64,000 bases of DNA from Arenibacter hampyeongensis (GTDB lineage: Bacteria > Bacteroidota > Bacteroidia > Flavobacteriales > Flavobacteriaceae), in assembly GCF_002909255.1 (NCBI RefSeq), contig NZ_PIOB01000001.1:558001-622000 (forward strand). Direction: 5' to 3'. This document shows positions 1 to 8,655 of the stretch, piece after piece. Every line of letters starts with the position of its first letter. Within the stretch, counting starts at the first letter, position 1. Position numbers and translations under genes: made by a program. The notes under the pieces are model-generated. The model saw only the letters and a list, made by a program, of their open reading frames with translations, ran no database searches and had not been told where the DNA came from.

Positions 1-1
1 T

Positions 2-874
2 TGGGGAAAATCGGTTAAAAAGAACCATGTGCTTAAATATCCGGTATACCAATACGATAATGCGGCCACAGTTGCCTTTGCTTTGGGAATAAAAACACCT
101 TTGGCATGTATCGGCAAACCTGTAAAAAATGCCTTTGTAGGTTTTGACCTAAGTGACGATTATCCAACTTCGGAAAGGCTTAAGGAGCCTATTATACTTC
201 CCGCGGCCGAATTCAACAAAAAGGCCGGTGGCTTGTTTGATGAATCCGCAACCGTTATCATGGAGAATCCCAATAACGCAGGCGAGATAAGGTATACCTT
301 GGATGGTTCCATGCCCAATGCAAATTCCACCCTATATTCCGAGGCGGTAAAGACTTCGGAAAATGTAGTTGCCAAAAGTGCTATTTTTAACAATGGGAAA
401 ATTGCTAGTACCGTTTCTGAAGCTTTTTTTAGAATAAAAAAGGAGACGATGGTTCCACCCATAAAGTATGAAGTGTTTTATTTGGAAAACTTAACGAGTA
501 TTCCCAGTCTGGAAAATAAAAGACCGGATGCCAGAGGAACTTGTTTTGAAATAACCTCGGATGAGGTTAAGGAGGAGATCCGAAGCAACACCGTGGTAAA
601 ATTCGCCACACAAATTCACATTGAAAAGGAAGATACCTATACATTCTATACCAATTCCGATGATGGTAGTAAATTATGGGTAGATAATAAATTGATCGTG
701 GACAATGATGGGGACCACGGCGTAGTGGAAAAAAACGGCAGTATAGTTTTAATGCCAGGGACCTATCCTTTACAAGTGGTATGGTTTAACGGAGGAGGTA
801 GTGGTTGGTTAAATGTGGATTATCAAACTAAGTCCATTCCTAAACAAGTGCTACCTACATCAATATTAAAGTAA
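2..874 (+). CDS. Alkaline-phosphatase-superfamily phosphodiesterase/sulfatase-like enzyme, C-terminal part, with PA14 domain (partial)
   Basis: The reading frame is open from base 2, so the gene begins outside the window; a GTG at 29 lies inside the domain and is not a start. The first ~55 residues (motifs YDNAATVAFALGI and CIGKPV) match the end of type I phosphodiesterase/alkaline-phosphatase-fold catalytic domains. Residues ~65-145 resemble the chitobiase/hexosaminidase C-terminal module (RYTLDGSMP). Residues ~155-280 are a PA14-type domain (FYTNSDDGSKLWVDNK, then GTYPLQVVWFNGGG), which usually binds carbohydrate. The catalytic part is not visible, so phosphatase, phosphonoacetate hydrolase or sulfatase activity cannot be separated. 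It heads a run of five co-directional genes; the next TTG follows its stop directly. Confidence 0.8.
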   Translation, partial: WGKSVKKNHVLKYPVYQYDNAATVAFALGIKTPLACIGKPVKNAFVGFDLSDDYPTSERLKEPIILPAAEFNKKAGGLFDESATVIMENPNNAGEIRYTLDGSMPNANSTLYSEAVKTSENVVAKSAIFNNGKIASTVSEAFFRIKKETMVPPIKYEVFYLENLTSIPSLENKRPDARGTCFEITSDEVKEEIRSNTVVKFATQIHIEKEDTYTFYTNSDDGSKLWVDNKLIVDNDGDHGVVEKNGSIVLMPGTYPLQVVWFNGGGSGWLNVDYQTKSIPKQVLPTSILK

Positions 875-901
875 TTGGTAATAGAAATAAAAAGATTGTC
901 A

Positions 902-2158
902 ATGAAGCTGATATTCTTTCTTTTGTCCATTATGGTGGTAACGGCCCAAGACAAAGGAGGGCAATTGCCCCAATGGGAAGAGGGGATTCTGGATATTCAT
1001 CACATTAATACAGGCCGTGGGGATGCCGCTTTTTTTATTTTTCCGGATGCCACCACCCTCTTGGTGGACGCAGGCGACATGTCCGAAACCCATCCCAGAA
1101 CTTTGTCTGCAAGAAATGCGGTACAAAAACCAGATAACTCCAAATCTGCTCCCCAATGGATCGTGGATTATATACATCAATTTTTTCCAAAGAATCAACC
1201 CATCCAACTGGATTATGGATTAATCACCCATTTCCATGACGACCATTTTGGGGAAATGGATGTTAACAGGAAAAGGCATCCAAAAGGGAACTATGCCTTG
1301 ACGGGAATGATGGAGGTGGGAAGTTTGTTGCCCATCAAAACCCATTTAGACCGGGGAAGTAGTAACCCCATCGATCTAAAAAACCCTGTGGTACAGAAGG
1401 AAATAAAAGCGAACGATTCCTATAGCATTATAGAAACATTGCAGGAGTATTGGAGTTATATGGATTATCACGCCAAGAAGAATGGCTTGCTTTATGAAAC
1501 CCTAGAACCAGGGGCTATAAACCAAATCAATCTAAAAAAAAGCCCTAATAATTTCCCCAATTTTTCAGTGCGTAATATTGCAGTAAATGGAAATGTCTGG
1601 ACCGGTGAAAATGAGGATTATTATTCTTTATTTTCCAAAGGGGAGTATCTTGGCGAAAACCCTTTAAGCACATGCCTAAAAATCACCTATGGGGAGTTCG
1701 ATTATTTTACCGGAGGGGATATTAGCGGTATCGATGCCTTTGGACAAACAGATTTAAATTCCTTGGAATCGCATGTAGCGCCAGTAATAGGGCCAGTGGA
1801 TGTTGCCACACTGAACCATCACGGGAACAGGGATTCCCAAAACGTATTCTTTGTAAGAACACTTAGACCCAGGGTATGGATTCAACAAAATTGGTCATCG
1901 GACCACCCAGGTGAGGAAGTGCTAAGGAGAATCGCATCAAAAGAGCTCTATCCCGGGGAGCGGGATATGTTTTCTACGGTTATGTTGCAACCCCTTAAAG
2001 ATGTGATAGGCGATAGGCTGAATCAATATAAAAGTCAGAACGGACATATAGTAGTCCGCGTATATAACCAAGGCAGTAGATATGATATTTACATCCTAAA
2101 TGATGACTCAAAAAAACGAGAAATAATAGCAAAATATGGACCTTATGAAGCAAGATAA
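902..2158 (+). CDS. Secreted metallo-beta-lactamase-fold hydrolase (ComEC-C-like)
   Basis: A 418-residue protein with an N-terminal signal peptide (MKLIFFLLSIMVVTAQ), so exported. The ATG at 902 puts the signal peptide at the N-terminus; the in-frame TTG at 875 would add nine charged residues before it. The MBL metal motif HxHxDH is present as THFHDDH (H110, H112, D114, H115), preceded by GRGDA and LLVDAGD, and followed by TGGDISG and NHHGNRDS, as in the MBL domains related to the ComEC C-terminus. The substrate is unknown; the family includes phosphodiesterases and nucleases. Its end overlaps the following PLP-enzyme gene by 23 bp, which suggests translational coupling. The phosphoesterase neighbours make a phosphodiester substrate plausible, but this is inference. 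Confidence 0.8.
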   Translation: MKLIFFLLSIMVVTAQDKGGQLPQWEEGILDIHHINTGRGDAAFFIFPDATTLLVDAGDMSETHPRTLSARNAVQKPDNSKSAPQWIVDYIHQFFPKNQPIQLDYGLITHFHDDHFGEMDVNRKRHPKGNYALTGMMEVGSLLPIKTHLDRGSSNPIDLKNPVVQKEIKANDSYSIIETLQEYWSYMDYHAKKNGLLYETLEPGAINQINLKKSPNNFPNFSVRNIAVNGNVWTGENEDYYSLFSKGEYLGENPLSTCLKITYGEFDYFTGGDISGIDAFGQTDLNSLESHVAPVIGPVDVATLNHHGNRDSQNVFFVRTLRPRVWIQQNWSSDHPGEEVLRRIASKELYPGERDMFSTVMLQPLKDVIGDRLNQYKSQNGHIVVRVYNQGSRYDIYILNDDSKKREIIAKYGPYEAR

Positions 2159-3509
2159 TTCAGGTATTGGTGCCCAGAACAAAAAGACAGAAGGAGATAT
2201 TAATTTTACTCCGGCACGTGCTGCATGGATGGACTCTGAGATTAGCGAGGAAACCAAACAAATTTTGGATCGGGATGCCCGATATTTTCTTCACCAATCC
2301 ATGTCCACTCCATGTCTGGATGTTTTACAGAGTTGTGAGGGGCCCTATATTGAAAACATATCCGGGAAAAAGTACCTGGATTTCCATGGCAATAACGTGC
2401 ATCAAGTGGGGTATGCCAATCCACAACTTATTGAAAAAATTATTGAACAATTAAAAGTTTTGCCTTTTTCCCCAAGACGGTATACCAATGTCCCTGCCAT
2501 TGATTTTGCAGAAAAATTGGCCTCCTTGGCGCCTTCAGATTTAAATAGGGTTCTCTTGACCCCCAATGGAAGTTCTTCCATAGGTATTGCCCTAAAATTA
2601 GCGAGGGCGGTCACGGGCAGGTTTAAAGTGGTTTCTTTTTGGGATTCTTTCCATGGGGCCTCCTTGGATGCCATCAGCGTAGGCGGGGAAGCGGTCTTCA
2701 GGGAGTCTATGGGGCCGTTGATGCCCGGTGTGGAACGCATTCCTCCCCCAGTAACCTATCGTGGAATTTTTGAGGATAATGAGGAAAAATGTCTGGAATA
2801 TTTGGAGTACGTATTCGCAAAGGAGGGAGATATTGGCGCCTTTATTGCTGAAACTATCAGGAATACGGATGTGCAATTGCCTTCCAAAGCATTTTGGAAG
2901 AAGGCTAGGGAGCTTTGCACCAAATATGGGGTGTTACTTATTTTGGATGAAATCCCAATTGCGCTTGGCAGAACAGGCAAGATGTTCGTTTTTGAACATT
3001 ATGGAATTGAACCCGATATATTGTGTATTGGGAAAGGATTGGGCGGCGGGATATTTCCACAGGCCGCAATCATTACTAGGGATGAATACAACAAGTTTGG
3101 GGATATTTCCCTAGGACATTATACCCATGAAAAAAGCCCATTAGGTGCCGTAGCAGCGCTTGGTACCATTGCCTTTTTGGAAAATGAAAAAATATTGGAC
3201 AAGGTCAAGGCAGATGAAAGATACCTTAAAACGTCACTGGCCGCATTACAGTTAAAATATCCTATTATTGGGGATGTTAGGGGAATGGGACTATTGTGGG
3301 GTGTAGAATTGGTAAAGGATAAGAAAACCAAGGAAAAGGCCATAGATGAAGCTGAGGTGGTCATGTACGAATGTTTAAAACGAGGCCTTAGCTTTAAGGT
3401 TTCTGCGGGCAACGTGCTGCAATTGTCACCAGCACTTACCATAAGTAGAAGAGAACTGGATTCGGCCTTAAATATACTGGATGAAAGCTTGGCAATGGTG
3501 AATTCCTAA
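2136..3509 (+). CDS. Class III PLP-dependent enzyme, PbfA-like (1-hydroxy-2-aminoethylphosphonate ammonia-lyase-like)
   Basis: A 457-residue fold-type I PLP enzyme of the class III aminotransferase family. The PLP lysine is K300 in IGKGLGGGIFP, and the pyridine-nitrogen aspartate is D271 in LILDEIPIALGRTGKMF. The sequence GDINFTPARAAW, then RYFLHQSMSTPCLDV, DFHGNNVHQVG, RRYTN and LGHYTHEKSP resembles the PbfA group, which eliminates ammonia from (R)-1-hydroxy-2-aminoethylphosphonate to give phosphonoacetaldehyde. That assignment is from memory of motifs, so a generic aminotransferase remains possible. The ATG at 2136 overlaps the MBL gene; a second ATG at 2145 is an alternative. Alkaline-phosphatase-fold enzymes on both sides fit use of organic phosphorus compounds. 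PhnW, PhnX and transporter genes are not in the window. Confidence 0.75.
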   Translation: MDLMKQDNSGIGAQNKKTEGDINFTPARAAWMDSEISEETKQILDRDARYFLHQSMSTPCLDVLQSCEGPYIENISGKKYLDFHGNNVHQVGYANPQLIEKIIEQLKVLPFSPRRYTNVPAIDFAEKLASLAPSDLNRVLLTPNGSSSIGIALKLARAVTGRFKVVSFWDSFHGASLDAISVGGEAVFRESMGPLMPGVERIPPPVTYRGIFEDNEEKCLEYLEYVFAKEGDIGAFIAETIRNTDVQLPSKAFWKKARELCTKYGVLLILDEIPIALGRTGKMFVFEHYGIEPDILCIGKGLGGGIFPQAAIITRDEYNKFGDISLGHYTHEKSPLGAVAALGTIAFLENEKILDKVKADERYLKTSLAALQLKYPIIGDVRGMGLLWGVELVKDKKTKEKAIDEAEVVMYECLKRGLSFKVSAGNVLQLSPALTISRRELDSALNILDESLAMVNS

Positions 3510-3668
3510 TTAAAATAGCCACTGGACTGTGCTTGTCTGCCTACACAGATTCGAGGGGGGACATTTGTGGACCTTGTCTGGTCGGGAGGAGTCCAGACCT
3601 TTATGACCCCGAATGAATTAAATACTATCATTTTTGACAAAAGAGTCTATTAAATTTTAAACAAACAG

Positions 3669-5267
3669 ATGAACATTAAGAGTACAGCAGTGTTGTTTTT
3701 TGCCATGGCATTCCATTTATTTGGAGGTGCCCAAAATGCAAAGGAAGAAATTTTAATTCAGCCCTATCTTCAGGATGCAGAGCCCAATTCCATCAAAATT
3801 ATGTGGGAAACTTCAATGGGAGAGGAAAGCATTGTAGAATGGGGATCAACATCTAAGCTGGGAAAAAAGACCAAGGGTATTGCCTATGATATCAATTTTA
3901 GTGAATCCCGTATTCACGAGGTTAGATTGGAAGGATTAAAGCGTTTTACCGAATACTACTATCGTGTTAAAACTGGAAAGATAGTTTCGGACATTTTTCA
4001 ATTTAAAACCCCACCCTTTTCCAGTGACCATGAGTCCTTTAAAATTGTGGCTATGAGTGATATGCAGATAGACCATAATAATCCCAATAAATTCTCCGAG
4101 GTGGTCAATGATGGCATATTGCAATATTTAAAAAAGGAGTTTAAGGGGAATCTCCCCAACAATTTGGCCATGGTGATGATTCCTGGCGATCTGGTGGAGA
4201 ATGGCACAAAGTATTACCAATGGAAAGAACACTTTTTTAATCCCGCTGAAAAATTATTTGCCGAGGTGCCGGTCTACCCGGTTTTGGGGAATCATGAAAA
4301 AAATTCTGTATTCTACTTTAAGTACTTCAGTCTTCCTGAAAACGGTACACATGCCTATGCGGAACATTGGTGGTTTAAGGATTATGGCAATACCAGGATA
4401 ATAGGGCTTAACTCCAATGACGGATACAACAATAGTAGAGATCAGTATGAGTGGCTGCAAAAACTCTTGGACGAAACGGCCAAGAACGAGGAGGTGGATT
4501 TTGTTTTTGCTCAACTGCACCATCCCCATAAATCGGAACTTTGGATTCCAGGGGAAGAGGATTTTACAGGAAAAGTGGTAGCCCTATTGGAAGCATTTAC
4601 CACCAAGACCGGCAAACCCAGTATTCACTTTTTTGGGCATACCCACGGCTATTCAAGAGGACAGTCCAAAGACCATAAACACTTGTGGATCAATGTAGCT
4701 TCTGCAGGAGGGGCCATTGACAATTGGGGCGAATTTGAAGGCAGGGATTATGATGAATTTACGGTAACCCAGGACGAGTATGGTTTTGTGATGGTTGAGG
4801 TAGATGGTAGCCAGGAAGACCCTAAATTTACCATTAAGAGAATTAGTCAGGGCAATGAAGAGCTGGAGCGTAAAAATGAACTCCGGGACAGCATAGTCAT
4901 TTATAAGAAGGAAAGAAAGCCCATTGCTCCAACCGCCATCTCACCCAAGGATGAAACAGTAAGTTTTACAGGGACAACATTAAAAGCAGGGCAATTCAAT
5001 ACTACATTTAACAATGCATTTCACGCCGCCTCCCACTGGCAAATTGCCGAAAGCAATGATTTTGAAAAGCCAATTTTTGATAGCTGGAAGCAATTTGAAA
5101 ATTGGTACTACAAGGAAAACAGGCAAAAGGATGATGACCTTACCGATGAAAAAACGAATAGATTGAAACCAAATACCACTTATTTTTGGAGAGTTCGTTA
5201 CCGTGATCAAAATTTGAATTGGAGCGACTGGTCCAATACGGCTTCCTTTAACACCAATAATGAATAA
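3669..5267 (+). CDS. Exported purple-acid-phosphatase-like metallophosphoesterase
   Basis: A 532-residue protein with a signal peptide (residues 1-21, ending GGAQ). Residues ~25-115 form the fibronectin-III-like N-terminal domain of purple acid phosphatases. The calcineurin-type metal-binding blocks follow in order: D131 (SDMQID), GD at 173-174 (IPGDLVENG), GNHE at 207-210, HH at 284-285 and GHTHG at 323-327. The C-terminal ~110 residues end in a fibronectin-like NTTYFWRVRYRD segment. It should hydrolyse phosphate mono- or diesters in the periplasm or at the surface. It is 159 bp downstream of the PLP-enzyme gene and overlaps the next open frame by 8 bp. The exact substrate is unknown. Confidence 0.85.
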   Translation: MNIKSTAVLFFAMAFHLFGGAQNAKEEILIQPYLQDAEPNSIKIMWETSMGEESIVEWGSTSKLGKKTKGIAYDINFSESRIHEVRLEGLKRFTEYYYRVKTGKIVSDIFQFKTPPFSSDHESFKIVAMSDMQIDHNNPNKFSEVVNDGILQYLKKEFKGNLPNNLAMVMIPGDLVENGTKYYQWKEHFFNPAEKLFAEVPVYPVLGNHEKNSVFYFKYFSLPENGTHAYAEHWWFKDYGNTRIIGLNSNDGYNNSRDQYEWLQKLLDETAKNEEVDFVFAQLHHPHKSELWIPGEEDFTGKVVALLEAFTTKTGKPSIHFFGHTHGYSRGQSKDHKHLWINVASAGGAIDNWGEFEGRDYDEFTVTQDEYGFVMVEVDGSQEDPKFTIKRISQGNEELERKNELRDSIVIYKKERKPIAPTAISPKDETVSFTGTTLKAGQFNTTFNNAFHAASHWQIAESNDFEKPIFDSWKQFENWYYKENRQKDDDLTDEKTNRLKPNTTYFWRVRYRDQNLNWSDWSNTASFNTNNE

Positions 5268-5286
5268 TTTAATAAGACCAAAAGGC

Positions 5287-6417
5287 ATGAAGAATTCCAT
5301 TAACTCCGTACTTGTCCTAATTTTATTGGGACTTTTTGGCTCCCTTACTGCCCAGACCAATGATGCTCCCAATGTGGTTCTAATAACCTTGGACGGCTTT
5401 AGGTGGCAGGAACTATTTTCAGGTGCCGATTCCCTATTGGTAACCAACAAGGATTATGTACGGGATACTACTGCTTTAAAATCCCATTATTGGAAAGCAA
5501 CTCCAGAAGAAAGACGATCGCTGTTATTGCCTTTTTTTTGGAATGAAGTTGTTAAAATGGGTCAATTTCATGGTGATAGATCTAAAGGTAGCAAGGTAAA
5601 TTTAACGAATACCATGTGGTTCTCCTATCCCGGATACAACGAGATTTTAACCGGTGCGGCGGACGATAAGCGCCTTACCAGCAATGAGAAGATAAATAAT
5701 CCCAATAAGACCATTTTGGAACGAATCAATAATATACCAATGTATAAGGGAAAAGTAGCAGCTTTTGGCAGTTGGGACGTTTTTCCCTTTATCATAAATG
5801 AGGAGCGTTCCGGAGTTCCCGTCAATGCTGGTTTTGAGATTGCCAAGGGTGCTAATTTAACGGATCGCGAAATATTCCTGAATCAGCTTCAACCGCAAGT
5901 GCCGAGCCCCTGGGAGTCGGTGCGGTTGGATGCATTTACGCATTATTATGCGTTGGAATATATGAAAAAAGAGCATCCAAAATTCGTGTATATCTCCTAT
6001 GGGGAAACAGATGATTTTGCCCATGATGGGGATTATGAAGCTTATTTAAAATCCGCCAATAATACGGACGGTTTAATTAAGGAATTGTGGCAATTCGTGC
6101 AACAGGACAACTTTTATAAAAACAATACCACTTTTATCATTACCACGGACCACGGTCGAGGTACCCAACCCTTGGAAACATGGAAAAGTCACGGTGGGGA
6201 TATTAATGGAGCAGACCAAGTATGGATAGTTGCTTTTGGTAAAGGGGTGAGCCCCTTGGGGGAAATCACTTCTCAGAAACAATTATATTCAAATCAGATA
6301 GCCCCAACAGTATTAAGGTCCTTGGGGGTGGAATTAAATGACCATAGTTTTGAAGGGGAGCCTATTTTACTTTCGAGGAAAACAGTTACAAAAAGATTCA
6401 TTCCTTTTCATAAATAG
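5287..6417 (+). CDS. Exported alkaline-phosphatase-superfamily hydrolase
   Basis: A 376-residue protein whose signal peptide begins at the ATG at 5287 (MKNSINSVLVLILLGLFG). An upstream in-frame ATG at 5260 overlaps the previous stop and would add nine residues, so it is less likely. VVLITLDGFRWQELFSG, GETDDFAHDGD and TTDHGRG are the metal-binding segments of the phosphodiesterase/sulfatase branch of the alkaline phosphatase superfamily. No sulfatase C/S-x-P-x-R signature is visible, so a phosphatase or phosphodiesterase is more likely than a sulfatase. It is the last gene of the 0-6.4 kb run and is followed by a strong bidirectional terminator. Confidence 0.8.
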   Translation: MKNSINSVLVLILLGLFGSLTAQTNDAPNVVLITLDGFRWQELFSGADSLLVTNKDYVRDTTALKSHYWKATPEERRSLLLPFFWNEVVKMGQFHGDRSKGSKVNLTNTMWFSYPGYNEILTGAADDKRLTSNEKINNPNKTILERINNIPMYKGKVAAFGSWDVFPFIINEERSGVPVNAGFEIAKGANLTDREIFLNQLQPQVPSPWESVRLDAFTHYYALEYMKKEHPKFVYISYGETDDFAHDGDYEAYLKSANNTDGLIKELWQFVQQDNFYKNNTTFIITTDHGRGTQPLETWKSHGGDINGADQVWIVAFGKGVSPLGEITSQKQLYSNQIAPTVLRSLGVELNDHSFEGEPILLSRKTVTKRFIPFHK

Positions 6418-6420
6418 CCC

Positions 6421-6470
6421 ATTTTAATTATAACCTGGAATCATTAAATATTTCAGGTTATAATTAAAAT
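6421..6470. terminator. Bidirectional intrinsic terminator
   Basis: A perfect 17-bp inverted repeat (6421-6437 and 6454-6470) with a 16-nt AT-rich loop lies between two convergent genes. Each stem is flanked by T-rich sequence in the outgoing direction. It most simply ends transcription from both sides. Confidence 0.85.
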
Positions 6471-6478
6471 AAAGTTCC

Positions 6479-8287
6479 TTAAACCTCAGATAAAGAAAGT
6501 GCCTCAATTTCTAGTTTAAAGCCTTCCAATGTTTTTAGGCCATGGGTCAATTCCGCTAGAATAGAACCTTTTAATTGTTCAAATTGTCCTTTAAGACCTG
6601 CAAATAATTGTTGGTAATAGCCGATGCCATCATTTAAATTATGGGTAAATGTCAACAGGTATTTCTCTTGTTTCTTATTCATGGAATACCGCGATTCTTC
6701 AATTTTATTTTTAAGATAATCAAGGTAAATTCCAAGTTCCTTAATAAACATATGGGGTCTATCGGTTCTGGAAATCACATTTCCACGCCCGTAAATATGG
6801 TCTACCATTTCCTTTAAGGTCATTATTTTGGAATAATAGGCCATATTGGGTCCGGGGCATATAGATACGCCTGGTCCTTCGGTTTTGGTATCCAGGCCAT
6901 AGGCCAAAAGGGCAGAGGTACCGAGTCCAACACAGGTACATGATTTCTCTGTAATTTTATTCAATCTTCCCGCGTATTCCTTTTCTGTTAAATTTTGGTC
7001 ATCCAGCTCCTTAATTTTTAAATGTTGGTATTGCCTTGACGCTGTACAGAGCCCTTTTTCCGAGTAGTCCTTGTTCAAGGCCACAAATTTCTTTGGGCAG
7101 GAGCTTCCAGGTCTATCCTTATCTATATTTTTTAATTTTTCCAAATCCTTGGTGTTTCCACGAAGGTTATGGAAGGGTACTCCCAATGGGGAAATATCAC
7201 TTAAGTACAAATCTTCTTCTTTCGCCGCAACCAATTTCTCCAGTGTTGCCTTATCCACTGTAGTGGCCTCCGGGACCAATAGAAATGGCGTTCCCCAACC
7301 AACAGAGTCTACCTTGTAATGATCCAATAGAAATTCGTGTTCCTCAACGGTGCCTACACCGCCTTGGGCAGTTATTTTTAGGGATAGATTTTGTTTTGGT
7401 ACTGTCCGGTCCTTGTTGACCAGTGCAGGAATTAAAATTTCATGTATTTCCTCTATATAAGCTCGTTTGTTGTCCCTGAACTCGGCCATTATAGGCCCCA
7501 TTAAATACCCGTCGGTAGCAAAGGCATGTCCGCCACAATTAAGACCGGATTCTATTCTATACTCCGACACCCAAATTCCTTTTTTGGCCAAGAACTTACC
7601 TTGAATAAGTGCAGACCTATAATCGCTTACCTTTAAAACTATCTTCTTTTTAATATTTCCGTTTTCATCGGGAAAAAAATCATCGAAATTTTCCAGGTAA
7701 CTATAAAGTCGGGGGTTCATTCCCGCAGAAAGAATAACGGAGGAATTTAGTTCGCTATTGGCATATCCGCGCAGTGCGGCATGGGCATCATTAAATTCGG
7801 TAGGCAGCTTAACTTTTTTGATAAAATTCTCCTTGTCCACCTTGGTCATAATATTTACGTCTATACTGCCCATGGTCAAATTCTCCTTCAACCATTTTTT
7901 AATTTCCGCAGCACTGAAATCGCCGGTAGTCAGTTTTTCAAATTCTAGCTGGAGAGAAAAGGCGTTTGGTAAAAGGCCTAAATATTCCTTTATTTCATTT
8001 CCTGTTTCTTGCACACAATTTTTTAAGTCCTCAAATTTTTTGTGTGCCGCGTCATTTATCAGGTTGAGATAACTGGTAATTCTTTTCGCTCTAAAATCAT
8101 CCAGCTTGTCTGAAATCTCTTGATAAGGGAGCTCCAATTTTTCACAGTACATTTTCCTTAATTTTTCGATAAGGATGTCATCGACCAAAGAAATAACGGA
8201 ATCTATACCTAAGTGGGAAACTTTTAAGGGAGTATCTATGGTAAACCCAATTCCCATAACCGGGATATGAAAGCTATGTTTATTCAT
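6479..8287 (-). CDS. Nitronate-monooxygenase-like flavin TIM-barrel protein with Cys-containing C-terminal region, function unknown
   Basis: A 602-residue cytoplasmic protein starting at the ATG at 8287; a TTG at 8323 would add 12 residues. Three segments occur in the order seen in nitronate monooxygenase/2-nitropropane dioxygenase enzymes: CGGH (251-254, with the family's histidine), AQGGVGTVEEHEFLL (307-321, the FMN phosphate region) and GTPFLLVPEA (332-341). It is much longer than the usual ~320-350 residues. It has ~200 extra N-terminal residues and a C-terminal region with cysteines at 397, 414, 450, 452 and 477. I do not recognise a named function. Its promoter region carries a CRP/FNR-type palindrome in the same geometry as those of the 43-48 kb stress genes. 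Confidence 0.7.
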   Translation of the reverse strand: MNKHSFHIPVMGIGFTIDTPLKVSHLGIDSVISLVDDILIEKLRKMYCEKLELPYQEISDKLDDFRAKRITSYLNLINDAAHKKFEDLKNCVQETGNEIKEYLGLLPNAFSLQLEFEKLTTGDFSAAEIKKWLKENLTMGSIDVNIMTKVDKENFIKKVKLPTEFNDAHAALRGYANSELNSSVILSAGMNPRLYSYLENFDDFFPDENGNIKKKIVLKVSDYRSALIQGKFLAKKGIWVSEYRIESGLNCGGHAFATDGYLMGPIMAEFRDNKRAYIEEIHEILIPALVNKDRTVPKQNLSLKITAQGGVGTVEEHEFLLDHYKVDSVGWGTPFLLVPEATTVDKATLEKLVAAKEEDLYLSDISPLGVPFHNLRGNTKDLEKLKNIDKDRPGSSCPKKFVALNKDYSEKGLCTASRQYQHLKIKELDDQNLTEKEYAGRLNKITEKSCTCVGLGTSALLAYGLDTKTEGPGVSICPGPNMAYYSKIMTLKEMVDHIYGRGNVISRTDRPHMFIKELGIYLDYLKNKIEESRYSMNKKQEKYLLTFTHNLNDGIGYYQQLFAGLKGQFEQLKGSILAELTHGLKTLEGFKLEIEALSLSEV

Positions 8288-8395
8288 TTTAGCATTTTTT
8301 GTTGGGCTGTTCAAGTTTTTCAACTAAATGTTTACACTAGAGGTATCCAATCATAGGATAACTACCTGGCATTGTACAGTCCAAATATGAATCGA

Positions 8396-8438
8396 CAAAT
8401 TTTATACGAAATGAGTTCTTAGAATATGATAATTATCA
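8396..8438 (-). promoter_or_regulatory. CRP/FNR-type operator plus -7 box (minus strand)
   Basis: The palindrome TGAT-AATT-ATCA lies at 8427-8438. Read on the minus strand, AAAATTTG (one mismatch to TAnnTTTG) begins 35 bp after the palindrome start, at 8403-8396. No TTG sits at the -33 position. This is the geometry seen at the 43-48 kb sites. It would drive the nitronate-monooxygenase-like gene with a 5' leader of about 105 nt. Confidence 0.6.
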
Positions 8439-8620
8439 GGAAATGCATAAAATATCTGGCTGAGAATTAAGGTGTTGGAATTATACTGATCCTTAAGGGG
8501 TAGAGGCAATACTTTTGGTAATGTAAGCTTGAAGTTTACTTAACTTTTAGTCGGTTTTTTAAAGCGATTTTTGTTTCGAAAAGTTTGAGTTAGTATTAGT
8601 TTGAGTTAGTCTGGTTGAAG

Positions 8621-8646
8621 AGCTGGTGCATTGCACCAGCTTTTTT
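8621..8646 (+). terminator. Intrinsic terminator without an upstream plus-strand gene
   Basis: The stem agctggtgc/gcaccagct (8621-8629 and 8633-8641) with a 3-nt loop is followed by a T run on the plus strand (8641-8646). On the minus strand the T run is missing, so it is poorly suited to end that strand. The minus-strand TauE-like gene stops at 8656, close by, so a role there cannot be excluded. Confidence 0.6.
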
Positions 8647-8655
8647 AATTGCTTA

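Larger units (their letters stand above)
8324..8655. other. Intergenic region of 332 bp
   Basis: It holds the CRP/FNR-type promoter of the minus-strand gene to its left (8396-8438), a direct repeat of the 13-mer agtttgagttagt (8582-8594 and 8598-8610), and a plus-strand intrinsic terminator (8621-8646) with no protein-coding gene ahead of it. No credible protein frame was seen. Confidence 0.7.

Noticed and set aside
3576-3598. A hairpin (gtctgg/ccagac) between the PLP-enzyme and metallophosphoesterase genes.
   Set aside because: The stem is six base pairs with a long loop and no T run; too weak to call a terminator.
6421-6470. A long perfect inverted repeat considered as an insertion-sequence end or operator.
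   Set aside because: It sits between convergent genes with T-rich flanks on both sides; a bidirectional terminator explains it.
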